Positions 43,615 to 55,913 of a DNA stretch of 64,000 bases are shown one piece after another. Location of the stretch: the NCBI RefSeq assembly GCF_035594125.1, contig NC_087166.1:22738266-22802265 (forward strand), read 5' to 3'. Positions within the stretch are counted from its first letter, which is position 1, and every line of letters begins with the position of its first letter. Source of the DNA: Scylla paramamosain. Taxonomy: Eukaryota; Arthropoda; Malacostraca; Decapoda; Portunidae. The translations under genes and the position numbers were made by a program. Under the pieces are notes generated by a model, which saw only the letters and a program-made list of their open reading frames with translations, was not told where the DNA came from and did not search any database.

Positions 43615-44462
43615 AACAAAACCATTTTATTCTGACAAGTTTCTGTTTTAAAATGTTTTACTACCCGTTTCTCGAGAAAGTCACTTTTATTTTTTCCAAA
43701 GCATCACTTGCCCCACGACGGTCATGGCGCCTCGCCTCAAGTCCTTCACTTGATATCCCACAACTGTCACGCAAAGTTCCTTAACTGTCCCTGACAATCT
43801 CCCAACGCTCAAACAGTTCAGCATATCATGAACTTATATAAGACATCACTTAACTAACCTCCCAACCGGATAGTAATAGTCTCGTGCACGCATTAATCAT
43901 TCAAAGACTAAAATTATGCTTGTTTTTAAATTTGTCAATACTCTTTTAATATGAAAATACTCAAAATTACGAGATGTATTGCACGATGAAATAAATAGGC
44001 AAGATTTTGTGCCTGGAGGGTGTTGTTAACGGAAGTAATCTATTGTGCCCAATACAGCTAGATAGACTGGCTGAGAGACAAATAGATGGATAGATAGATA
44101 GATAGATAGGTGAATGGATGCCGTTAGGTGTCACGATATATTGTGCTACATAGCTATAGGTAGATTAGTAAGTTGTTATGTACACCAAAATACATAAGTA
44201 GTTAGGTAGCTAGACAGACAGGTAAACAGATAAACATATAGAGTAATATGAAAGTAGATGCTTTGCTAGATGAGTACCTATAAAGGTAGTTGACTGATTC
44301 TTGGATTAATAGAAAGAAGCTGGAAAAAAAAGGATACTGTTTTTCTAGTGTGAAGTATTTTCTGTGTGAGGTTTCTCTCTATTCTGTAAAAAAAAAAAAA
44401 AGTAAAATGAAAAAAAAAAAAAAAAAAAAGTGAACCATTTCAATATACAGTATGACTTTAGG
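43615..44462. other. Low-copy intergenic sequence, no gene seen
   Basis: Counterpart of 13863-14720, with a (GATA)n stretch near 44088-44110 and A-runs at 44388-44430. Confidence 0.5.
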
Positions 44463-44549
44463 GCTGGCCTCTCACTCCCTCATCAGGACTTTCATGGCCA
44501 TCGTCTTGCCACGCCAATCACAATATTCACCTTTCTGCATGATACGTGA
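44463..44549 (-). repeat. Dispersed repeat, 3' block (right arm)
   Basis: Reverse-complement partner of 13775-13862, flanking the LINE-C tail. Confidence 0.5.
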
Positions 44550-44557
44550 ACTATATG

Positions 44558-44604
<47 letters not shown>

Positions 44605-44651
44605 TTATTTGCCCTGAAAAGAAGATGCATAGGACACTATAAACATATTTC

Positions 44652-44731
<80 letters not shown>

Positions 44732-45118
44732 ACATAATACATTGTCATTCATAAAATTAGTCTCAGACTAAGAAGCCAGTTTTAAGATTACATCATTCTA
44801 AAATTTAGAATATTAAAAGAAAGGAATCAATTAAAATTCTACAAAGGAAATCTTACAACTATTTAAATCACTTCAAAATTATACCGACATGAACATTAAA
44901 AGAGATAGATTAAAACATGAATTTTAAAATTATTCAAATAAGTTATTTTTAAATTACACTAACATAAATTTAGAACATATTTGTCAGATGAATTGTCACT
45001 TGCCAGAAGGACACGGACACTGTCAGATAACCCATCATTATCAAATCTTTGGCGTTTTATTTCATACTTGGCCTTCTTTGCATAGCTTGAGTCAAACAGA
45101 TATTTCACAAGGTTTACA

Positions 45119-47237
45119 TTTTTTTTCTTTTTTTATGTAGGAGGGGCACTGGCCAAGGGCAACAAAAATCCAATAAAGAGAAAGCCCACTGAGATGCCAG
45201 TCCCAGAAAAGGGTCCAAAGCGGTACTCAAAAATTGATGGATAAGTGTCTTGAAACCTCCCTCTTGAAGGAATTCAAGTCATAGGAAGGTGGAAATACAG
45301 AAGCAGGCAGGGAGTTCTAGAGTTGACCAGAGAAAGGGATGAATGATTGAGAATACTGGTTAACTCTTGCATTAGAGAGGTGGACAGAATAGGGGTGAGA
45401 GAAAGAAGAAAATCTTGTGCAGCGAGGCTGTGGGAGGGGGGGAGGCATGCAATTAGCAAGACCAGAAGAGCAGTTAGCATGAAAATAACGATAGAAGACA
45501 GCTAGAGATGCAACATTGCGACGATGAGAGAGAGGCTGAAGGCAGTCAGTTAGAGGAGAGGAGTTGATGAGATGAAAAGCTTTTGATTCCACCCTGTTAA
45601 GAAGAGCGATAGGATTGTAACCCCCCACACCCCCAGACATGTGAATCATACTCCATACATGGATAGATAAGGCCCTTGTACAGAGTTAGCAGCAGGGGGG
45701 TGAGAAAACTGGCGGAGACGTCTCAGAACACCTAACTTCATAGAAGCGGTTTTAGCAAGAGATGAGATGTGAAATTTCCAGTTCAGGACAGACCGAGGAT
45801 GTTCAGTGCAGAAGAGGGGGGACAGTTGAGTGTCAGTGAAAAAGAGGGGATAGTTGTCTGGAAGATTGTGTCGAGTTGATAAACGGAGGAATTGAGTTTT
45901 TGAGGCACTGAACAATACCAAGTTTGCTCTGCCCCAATCAGAAATTTTAGAAAGATCAGAAGTCAGGCGTTCTGTGGCTTCCCAGCGTGAAATGTTTACT
46001 TCCTGAAGGGTTGGACGTCTATGAAAAGACGTGGAAAAGTGCAGGGTGGTATCATCAGTGTAGGAGTGGATAAGACAAAAAGTTTGGTTTAGAAGGTCAT
46101 TCATGAATAATAAGAAGAGAGTGGGTGACAGGACAGAACTCTGAGGAACACCACTGATTTAGGAGAAGAACAGTGACCGTCTACCACAGCGGCAATAGAA
46201 CGGTCAGAAAGGGAACTTGAGATGAAGTTAAAGAGAGAAGGATAGAAGCCATAGGAGGGTAGTTTGAAATGAAGGATTTGTGCTAGACTTTATGAAAAGC
46301 TTTTGATATATCCAAGGCAACAGCAAACTCTAAAAGAGAATGACCACGACTCAGTAAGGAAAGCCAGAAGATCACTAGTAGAGCGGCCTTGACGCAACCC
46401 ATACTGGCGATCAGATAGAAGGATGTGAAGAGATAGATGTTTAAGAATCTTCCTGTTGAGGATAGATTCAAAACTTTAGATAGGCAGGAAATTAAAGCAA
46501 TAGGACGGTAGTTTGAAGGATTAGAACGGTCACCCTTTTTTAGGAACAGGCTGAATGTAGGCAAACTTCCAGCAAGAAGAAAAGGTAGATGTTGACAGAC
46601 AGAGCTGAAAAAGTTTGACTAGGCAAGGTGTAAGCACAGGCACAGTTTCAGAGAACAATAGGAGGGAACCCATCAGGTCCATAAGCCTTGCTAGGGTTTA
46701 GGCCAGCGAGGGCTTGGAAAACATTATTACGACGAATTTTAATAAGTAGAGGGTGGAGGAGAGGGAGGAACAAGCCAAGAATCATCCAAGGTAGAATTTT
46801 TAGCAAAGGTTTGAGCGAAGAGTTCAACTTTAGAAATAGATGTGATAGCAGCAGTGCCATCTGGTTGAAATATAGGAGGGAAAGAAGAAGCAAAGTTATT
46901 GGAGATATTTTTAGCTAGATGCCAGAAGTCACGAAGGGAGTTAGATCTTGAAAGATTTTGACACTTTCTGTTAATAGAGGAGTTTTTTGGCTAATTGGAG
47001 AACAGACTTGGCATGGTTACGGGCAGAAATATAAAGTACATGAGATTCTGGTGATGGAAAGCATAAGCACCTTTTGTGGGCCACCTCTCTATCATGTATA
47101 GCACGAGAACAAGCTGTGTTAAACGAAGGTTTGGAAGGTTTAGGTCGAGAAAAAGAGTGAGGAATGTACGCCTTCATGCCAGACACTATCACCTCTGTTA
47201 TGCGCTCGGCACACAAAAAGCCTCTGACATGGAAGCA
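45119..47237 (-). mobile_element. 5'-truncated Jockey-like insertion in LINE-C (right)
   Basis: Counterpart of 11030-13162, with the poly(A) terminus at 45119 (as poly(T)) and the truncated 5' end at about 47237. RT and C-terminal relics are split by frameshifts; the second duplication-specific set of differences is minor. Confidence 0.85.
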
Positions 47238-48728
47238 CAGATGTCCTTCGCTCTTCCAAGTAAGCCTATTTGATTGAATTTCCTCTCATTCAAAACTCTA
47301 TTATTACAATATATATAAAAGCATCCTGCTCTTGATTTATTGTGAAAAATTTGGCATAATAGGTCAATATTCATTACATCCACAGTGGACTCAATTGAGG
47401 GGATCCTTAAGGCTTTCAATAAGAGTTTACTTCTACAGTAGTTATGTATTCCGAACATAGCCTTTACAAATTTTCCTTGCATGGACTCTAACTCATTCAT
47501 ACGCGTTTTATCAATTTTGACAGTATGCAATCCATATGACAGTACAGGCCTATTTGCAGTTTTGCAGACATTGGAAGCTGTGTCAACATTAGTTTCCAAG
47601 TTGCACAACCCTGCTCCTTGTAAGGCGTAAAATGCTTTTCTACAAGCACTACTGGGTTCAGTCACATAAGCGTGAGGTTTCCTATGGGTTTCAAAAATTC
47701 ACTCCCAAGTATTTCAGCACATCATTTACTTTCAAAATATCTCTATTTAGGTGCCATACAGGACGCTCCGTAAAATAACATTCTCCGAATATGATACATT
47801 AAGTTTTGTTGGGTTTAAAGGACAAACCATGATTACTTACATACTCATTGGAAACCTTGGTCATTTGCTGCAGACCTGTGACAGTTAGACTACATAGAAG
47901 AATATCTGCATAACTAAAAACGTTAAAAGATTTGGAACCAATAACAACTCCACCGTTAGACGCTGATAAGGTATCCATGAAATCTTTGCAAAATAAGTTA
48001 AATAAAAAGGGAGATGTTAGCCCACCTTGGCGAGTACCTCTTGAGACTTGGATATCAGCTGATAGATATGTTCCCCACTTAATTTGCACCGTACTTGGTG
48101 TGTACCACGTAAACAGAGTAGCCCAGCAGTCATTAGGAATCACTCCCATTGCCTTGTAAAAAATGACATCATGAGGTATAGCATCAAAGGGTCCCTGGGC
48201 ATCTAAAGAACATGCAAATACCGGTGAGCATCGGGATGTGCAATATGAAATAACATCTTGCACTAGCACAGCAGCCATATTTGTACTCCTTCCTGTGACA
48301 AATCCAAAGTGTTGGTCACTCATTTCATAACACCTACAGGTATCTAGAATATACAATTCGAATATCTTTGAAAATACAGTAGAGACGGTTACAGGTCTGT
48401 AATTCCTGAGGTCCGACGGGTTAAGGGTTCCCTTTTTAAGTATGGGTATAAGGGCGCCCCTTCTAAATGACTTAGGCACTACATGAAATTGTATGCACAG
48501 AGTAAGCATACATCCTAATAGAACGGAAACATGGCTGACTGTGGCATATGCTAAGTGTTCTGCCATTATGCCATCCAGTCCAGGAGAACAGCCATTGTTT
48601 AATGAAGATATATACCTTCTTAACACACAGGCCGAGATCACCTTATCACGGGATACAGTCGACATTACCGTTTTATATCTGACGTCGGTCTCTGCCTTAG
48701 CACGACGTCTGGTGTCACTGAGGGTCAA
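47238..48728 (-). pseudogene. LINE-C reverse transcriptase relic (right)
   Basis: The RT frame 47799-48728 shows SPGLDGI, NYRPVTVST, SLDAQGPFDAIPHDV, GTRQGGLTSP and SYADILL. The Tyr is kept here, but the second Asp of the active site is missing as in the left arm. Downstream, 47238-47665 encodes an uninterrupted thumb/C-terminal segment. Confidence 0.8.
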
Positions 48729-48789
48729 TAAATCTTCCCGGTTTTCAAACTTATTCCTGAAATGTTGCTCTAGTGCTTGACTAGTAATA

Positions 48790-49372
48790 TAATTTGTGTA
48801 CGTTTCTTTTTTTCTTTTTTTTTTTTTTTTGCTTGTGCTTATTCTATTCTAAAATTTCGTTAAATTACCACTTTTATATAAAAAAAAAATTCATCTGAGA
48901 AGTTAGGTCGTGCAAATCAGTATTCATTGCTCTCTTACAAGCAGCTTGATACGACTTTTTTGCTAACTTGTGACAGGAATAAACCAGAACCAGAATCGTT
49001 GTCTATCTCTACTAACGGTGCAGTCTACTAACGGTGCAGTCGTGATTCCACCAATTTTTGCTCCGGTAACGACCTAAATATCTGTTAGGAACATCTAATA
49101 ACGCTTTTGTGCAAGAATCATGCATAATTGTACTTAACTGATCACACATGGAATCAATAACAAATTTTGCCTCATCATGTGTATATTAACCGTTGAAACA
49201 TCGATAATAGGCAGTTTCCGTGAAGTCACTCATATATTGAGAATAGTGATCCCTAACTTGAAAATCCGATCAATTAATGCGGGGAAAGGAAGGCATTCTA
49301 TAAACATTACCAATAGCATTACCTTGGGAGTTCACAGTCAGTTTCATACATATTGACACCGGCAAGTGATCA
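48790..49372 (-). pseudogene. LINE-C endonuclease C-terminus and linker relic (right)
   Basis: Counterpart of 8937-9480. SDHLPVSICM lies at the insertion boundary. The stretch near 48795-48860 differs from the left arm by a T-rich replacement of about 60 bases, so this is a locally divergent patch. Confidence 0.55.
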
Positions 49373-49895
49373 CTTTTTTTTTTTTTTTTTATGTAGGATG
49401 GACACTTTTTTTTTTTTTTATGTAAGGGACACTGGCCAAGGGCAACAAAAATCCAACAAAAAAAAAAAATGCCCACTGAAATGCCAGTCCCATAAAAGGG
49501 TCAAAACAGTAGTAAAAAATTGATGAATAAGTGTCTTGAAACCTCGCTCTTGAAGGAATTCAAGTCATAGGAAGGTGGAAATACTGAAGCAGGCAGGGAG
49601 TTTCAGAGTTTACCAGAGAAAGGGATGAATGATTGAGAGTACTGGTTAACTCTTGCGTTAGAGAGGTGGACAGAATAGGGGTGGGAGAAAGAAGAAAGTC
49701 TTGTGCAGCGAGGCCGCGGGAGGAGGGGAGGCATGCAGTTAGCAAGATCAGAAGAGCAGTTAGCATGAAAATAGCGGTAGAAGACAGCTAGAGATGCAAC
49801 ATTGCGGCTATGAGAGAGAGGCTGAAGATAGTCAGTTAGAGGAGAGGAGTTGATGAGACAAAAAGCTTTTGATTCCACCCTGTCTAGAAGAGCAA
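49373..49895 (-). mobile_element. 5'-truncated Jockey-like insertion with doubled 3' end (right)
   Basis: Counterpart of 8420-8936. Two poly(T)-ATGTA termini lie side by side at 49373-49430. Confidence 0.85.
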
Positions 49896-50580
49896 CATTC
49901 TATTGTTCTCCAGCTCTGACATAATGAAACAACTTTTGATATTACTCATAAAATGTGGTATAAAGATGTTATCAAAATGTTAGCATTAAAATACGTATAA
50001 TTACAATTCTGATCAAACATAAAATTTGACTGGTAAAGATCATTCCCTGACAGAAAATCAAGTAGTAGATAGCTATGATTGTTAAATGGATGTCGTCTGT
50101 ACCAATATCTATTCAACATGTTTTGGGATGGTAGAGGAGCATTCATGTCACCCACAATAACAAAAGGACCCGTCACATTATCAATAGCAGACTGTAATTT
50201 GTCAAGTGTGTCATTGTAAAGTTGTACTTGATCACTTCTCCCATTGTGGAAAGGCATGTATACTCCAAATATTGTGAGTATAACCTGTTGACAAGAAATC
50301 AGCTGAACACCTGTTATCCTGTCATTGTCCATATGTAAGGTACATAGGTGACATTAGGAATCTTATTTCCAATAAAACCCACTCCACCATACGGCCGTCC
50401 CACCACTGCCTCCTCATGGTTTACTGTATTCATCTATCCTCTGCATTACTAAATCGCTCTTTCAAAGCAGACACTTCGTATGGAGTTAACCAATGTTCAC
50501 AAAGAAACAATAAGTCACATTTTGACAATAAATCAAAATCTATAACCATAAACGTTGACTTCAAAACCTTACATTTATAT
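49896..50580 (-). pseudogene. LINE-C AP-endonuclease relic (right)
   Basis: Counterpart of 7735-8419, with VIVGDMNAPL and the degraded CEHWL motif region. Confidence 0.65.
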
Positions 50581-50669
50581 TATATAATAGTCAAATCTTT
50601 ATCACTGAATTTTGTTATTTATGTACATTATTATTCACTACTTTTTCTCCGAGTCCAGATCTAGTGATG

Positions 50670-52240
50670 CTAAAATTGCCTGGAACGACGATCATAATCA
50701 AACAGTTGCCGAGGAGGCTCAATTCCTCTTTGGTTATTACTAGTGGTGAATCTCGAGTGTGTATAGGATCTAGATGCTCGATGCTTGGAAGAGGACGACC
50801 AATTTTCTACAGGGAGTTCATTTTGATAGTGCCGGCGCAAACCACGTGTGTGTGCAAGAACAGGTTTCTTCTGAAAGGGTCGTATCTGAACACTTGACGG
50901 CCAGTGCTCATCATTATAAAATCTCTCTTCCCCTTCCACAGAGTCAACACTTAAACAGAATGAGGATCTACCTTTAACTCTACATTTGAGATTAATCACG
51001 GCAGAGACATAACACCAATAGTACTTAGATATTTCTTCATACACTCAACTGTAGTGTTTTCAGCCATGTGTCCCACGTATACTCCTATACATCCCTTCAA
51101 GGAGTCACCATTTTTAATATCTTGGATTTGATAGCAGTCAGGTGGGCCTGAACTAACTATCTGGCGATGAGTACTTTTCCGAATCCTTATTTCGCCTTGT
51201 CTCAGACGGCGCTGTTGCTCAGCTGGTAACCTAAACTCACCCTCCATCTCATCTTGATGTTCATGTCCGTGGGGCAAAGCTGCGGGTCGTTGGTCATCAC
51301 CGGGGCTGTCCCCTACTCTCCGATCATTTGAATATAGTGGGGCCCATCCGCAGGCTTTTGATCACGCCAGGGTCCGTCTAACGGCCACCGGTCAGCACGG
51401 GACCCATCTGCAGGCCCCTTGTCAATACGGGGCCCACCCGCCGGTCCCCCGCTAGTACGAGGTTCGCCCTTGGGCCCCCGCTCAACATGGGGCCCGCCCG
51501 CAGGCTGCCTATCTGGACGAGATCCATCGTCAGGGCCAGGCACATCGCGGGGCCAGTCCTCAGGCCTTTGATCTGCACAAGTTCCGTCCACAGGCCTCCG
51601 CTCAACATGGGGCCTGTCCGCAGGCCGCTGGTCAAGACGAGTTCTATCCGTATGCCCCTGACACCTCGGGGCCCGTCCCTGCCTCCGTGGTTAGTAAGCA
51701 GCTCACCTACAGACCGTTGGTCCATAACCGACATGTCTGCAGGCCCCTGCTCATCACGGCATCCGCCCGTAGGAAGTTGGGCATCAAGTTGCTCGTCCGC
51801 AGGTACTCGCAGTTGTATACTAGTTATCTCCTGCCGTAGTTGATTTACTTGCGTAACATCCAGACGCATCTCCAAATGAGCTATCTTTTCTCTCAAACTA
51901 TTAACATCTGATAGATTAGAGATGACGCTACTCAAATTATGACTGTGTCTTTAAGCATAACACAAGTCTCCAATAAATCTGCCCCTTCTACCGGAGCAGC
52001 CATCAGTTGAGGCTAAGCATTAATATTCATTCCTTCTCCCATGTTTCCTGTTTTCAATACCTTAGCCAATCTTCTATCTGGCAACTTGTTCACCACAGAG
52101 TAGCCAATTATATATCCTCTGCGATTAGAGATATTTTCTTACGATTGTAAAGCTCAAGTGCTTCATATGTGTCTGGGAAAGTCTCACAAAGAATGTCAAC
52201 CAATTTTAACCGTAGGTTCCACAATTTTTCTCTGTCCAAT
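50670..52240 (-). pseudogene. LINE-C ORF1 relic (right)
   Basis: Counterpart of 6076-7617. 51378-51935 begins MSSVISNLSDVNSLREKIAH and enters the decapeptide repeat; 50996-51277 and 50670-51044 carry the basic C-terminal part in two frames (a frameshift near 51000, absent from the left arm). Confidence 0.5.
51339..51746 (-). repeat. 30-bp decapeptide repeat (right)
   Basis: Same length and phase as 6573-6980, with scattered substitutions between arms and no gain or loss of units. Confidence 0.85.
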
Positions 52241-52488
52241 CCATGTTCTGACAGGCGTTCTATGATCTCTTTATCATAATGATATATGGTAGTAAGATTA
52301 TCTATATAAGTGGCAGTGAAGGCATTGGAATCTGTACATGAGAGAGTAGCATATCAAATATGGTTAGTGTTTCCATGTACGTGCGAACGTGCGCATGTTT
52401 ATGTGTGTGTGTGAGTGCGTGCCTGTTGTTACTTGGGTTCTCTACTAGTTTCACCCTTTTTACAACACTTATCTTGTTTCCTGGAATA

Positions 52489-52534
52489 TGACGTCAGAAC
52501 TGCGTCATATCACTAAGTTCAAGTGCGCATGCGC
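52489..52534. promoter_or_regulatory. Candidate CRE and NRF1-like palindromes (right LINE-C 5' region)
   Basis: TGACGTCA at 52489-52496 and GCGCATGCGC at 52525-52534, both conserved with the left arm. Confidence 0.35.
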
Positions 52535-52729
52535 GAACTGGGGAAACCCGATCAGGGCGGTCTGGTGCTGTCTGGTGGTTTCAGTTTTCACTACACTTGT
52601 TCTAAGTTCCTGATGTAAATATACCGATAAAATGTCACTTTTCCAGCTCTTCGTATATTCACGTTCCTTACTTCATATTCAGAAGAATATTGATACCCAA
52701 GTATAGAAGAAATCTGTGGAGAATTGACG

Positions 52730-52766
<37 letters not shown>

Positions 52767-52774
52767 CGATTATT

Positions 52775-52925
52775 CAACATGAATCTGAATATATCCATTT
52801 CTAAAACAATGAAATTTATTGTGAATGTTTCGTTCCTTAGAGGATAATAGCAGTGATTTTAGTGGGTATACTGCGACACTTAACAACTCTACTTTCCGAC
52901 CTCGCCAAGGTCACACAATGATCAG
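52775..52925 (-). repeat. Dispersed repeat, 5' block (right arm)
   Basis: Reverse-complement partner of 5389-5550. A (CA)n at 52732-52764 lies at the junction with LINE-C. Confidence 0.55.
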
Positions 52926-52966
52926 CCACGGTGTGTCCCTGCATGCCAGTCGATACGCACGCACAT

Positions 52967-53402
<436 letters not shown>

Positions 53403-53531
53403 CAGAATCACGTACTGGACTTGATCGTCAGCTTTACTGTCCTCAACCGCAGCGAGAGTTGAGAGCTCAGGTGGACCGATCAAGGGATTAAGCTGAGGCC
53501 TTTCATATGACACATACCATTGTATTGTAAT

Positions 53532-53533
<2 letters not shown>

Positions 53534-53591
<58 letters not shown>

Positions 53592-53592
53592 A
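53534..53592. repeat. (GA)n followed by an 11-G run
   Basis: Counterpart of (CT)n at 4931-5010 but shorter. Confidence 0.93.
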
Positions 53593-53738
53593 GTTTAAAA
53601 GCAGGAAAGGATGATTTAATGAATTAATGGATTGGTTGGAACAGTCAAGAGGTTAAGGAAGAAAGCTGAAAACAATTATGAATTGAAGGTAGCTAGCCAG
53701 GCGAAGACAGACACAAACGGATATTTTCAGATACATGG

Positions 53739-54216
53739 TTCCACTCATACCGCTCTTCTAGACAGGATGGAATCAAAAGCTTTTCTCCTCTCCTCTAACT
53801 GACTGTCTTCAGCCTCTCTCTCACCGCCGCAATGTTGCATCTCTATCTGTCTTCTACCGCTATTTTCATGCCAACTGCTCTTCTGATCTTGCTAACTGCA
53901 TGCCTCCCCTCCTCCCGCGGCCTCGCTGCACAAGACTTTCTTCTTTCTCTCATCCCTATTTTGTCCACCTCTCTAATGCAAGAGTTAACCAGTATTCTCA
54001 CTCATTCATCACTTCCTCTGGTAAACTCTGGAACTCCCTGCCTGCTTCTGTATTTCCACCTTCCTTTGACTTGAATTCCTTCAAGAGGGAGGTTTCAAGA
54101 CACTTACCCTTCAATTTTTGACTACCGCTTTTCTGGGACTGGTATCTTAGTGGGCTTTTTTTTTTCTTGGATTTTTGTTGCCCTTGGCCAGTGCCCCTCC
54201 TACATAAAAAAAAAAA
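53739..54216 (+). pseudogene. 3' end of a Jockey-like element (right)
   Basis: Counterpart of 4281-4778. Open C-terminal stretch with LWNSLPASVFPPS, ending CCAGTGCCCCTCCTACAT plus poly(A). Confidence 0.85.
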
Positions 54217-54316
54217 GAACAGAAAGTCAGCACGTTCTTGAAGGACATCTGATGTAGAGCTAATTACCTTTTGAGGAGAGATGAGTAAATTTATAAACGA
54301 CTACATTTGAACTGTT

Positions 54317-55031
54317 TTTACTTTGGAGAACATGCAGGGTGTGCAGGGAAGCGAACAGATATTTAAAGCAGATTATGATAATCTGTTAGACATTTCCATA
54401 ACTAAGTTGATAATGGAACAGCAAATATATAGGAAGAAAAAAACAGAAATCACGTAAAGCAGTTGAACTTATATCTCAGATTGCTAATATCTTTAGGGAT
54501 CATTAAATTCAGGAGGTACTAGTGCCCGTCATTAATAAAGAAGAATATAAATTGCTAATGTCTTGGTCAGCCAGTCAGCATAACCTGAATTGTAGGTACA
54601 ATAATGGAATCGGTAGCTGAGAGGAAAATTAGGAATCATTTGGACAAGCAGAGGTTGATGAAGGACTCACAGCACGGCTTCACGAAAAGAAATTAATGAA
54701 CTTGCAGATAATTCGGAAAGATGTAGAATCGCTGGGAGAGACGGCAAAGTGTTAGTGTAGATAAGGTCATTGCTAGGCAACAGGCGACAGAGTTATGCTG
54801 AATAGCTCTAAATCCAAGAGGAGCTAAGTACTTTAGATTTGCTTGTATTGAGTTGCATTTGCCATCTATTTATCCATTCATTCATTCTAAGTGTGTCTGC
54901 AGGGCGGATGCGCTCAGATCCGGCCTAATTGATCTACCCATCTTCTTGTCGTCTGCAAGTTTACTAACAGTGCTGCAAATTCCATTATTTACAGAAATCA
55001 TTAATGTATATAGGAGTTAATAATGGTCGTA
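54317..55031. pseudogene. Scrambled CR1-like relic (right)
   Basis: Counterpart of 3466-4180 with the same internal inversion. Confidence 0.6.
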
Positions 55032-55449
55032 AAACCGAGAGAAGTCGTCAGGGAATAAATGTAGAAAGACTGACATTTTCTTTTGATGAAGGAGTTTTGA
55101 CTAATAGGAAAAAAACAGTCTTGGCTTGATTTGGAGCAGAAACATAAAGAGCACGAGTTTCAGGTGAGGGAGGGCTTAAGTACAGTTTGTGGGCCACCTC
55201 TCTGTCATGTCTGACACAAGAGCAGGCTGAGTTAAATCATTATTTTAAAAGGTTTAAGGCGAGAGAAAGAGTGAGGAATGTAGGCCTCCATGCCACACAC
55301 ACTATCACTTCCGTTAAGCGCTCGGCACACAGGCATGGTTGTGTGACACGAAAGCTGTAGTCATTCCATGGAAAATCACAATAATACCTCCTCAGGTCCC
55401 CCTCATGAGGCAAAACGCCAGTGGTTCCTCCGTTTTGATGGGATCCCCC
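55032..55449 (-). pseudogene. Jockey-like element relic, internal fragment (right)
   Basis: Counterpart of 3048-3465 ([15 protein letters not shown] and [10 protein letters not shown]). Confidence 0.7.
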
Positions 55450-55483
55450 AATATGTTCATGTGCGTGTATGATATGCATGGTA

Positions 55484-55609
<126 letters not shown>

Positions 55610-55913
55610 CAGACAATTTTTTTGCACAAGTATGGTCTTTGTGTATATATGTATGTATGTGTATATATGTGGATTTTTTTTAATGTTTTTGTCTGTCTGT
55701 GTTGATCTGAGTTGCTGATTTTCATAATTTATCTTGTTTTCTCATTTATTCTTTCTATATCCATTATCTTATATTGCATTACAACATTACCAACGAATGC
55801 CAGATGTGTACAAGATCTACATCTAAATACGTATTTAATTCTGCAGATCTACCTGGTCTACGCAGCAGCTAGTCTTGTCAGGGAGGTCAGCTGCACCAGC
55901 AGAGGTGGTGAAG

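Larger units (their letters stand above)
44551..52768 (-). mobile_element. LINE-C (right), same nested insertions as the left copy
   Basis: Reverse-complement partner of 5551-13774. The (AAT)n tail at 44557-44604 is shorter and the (GA)n at 44657-44729 longer than on the left. Both Jockey-like insertions are at the same places. The C-terminal region (47198-47665) is open where the left has a TAG, so the stop on the left arose after duplication. Confidence 0.8.
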
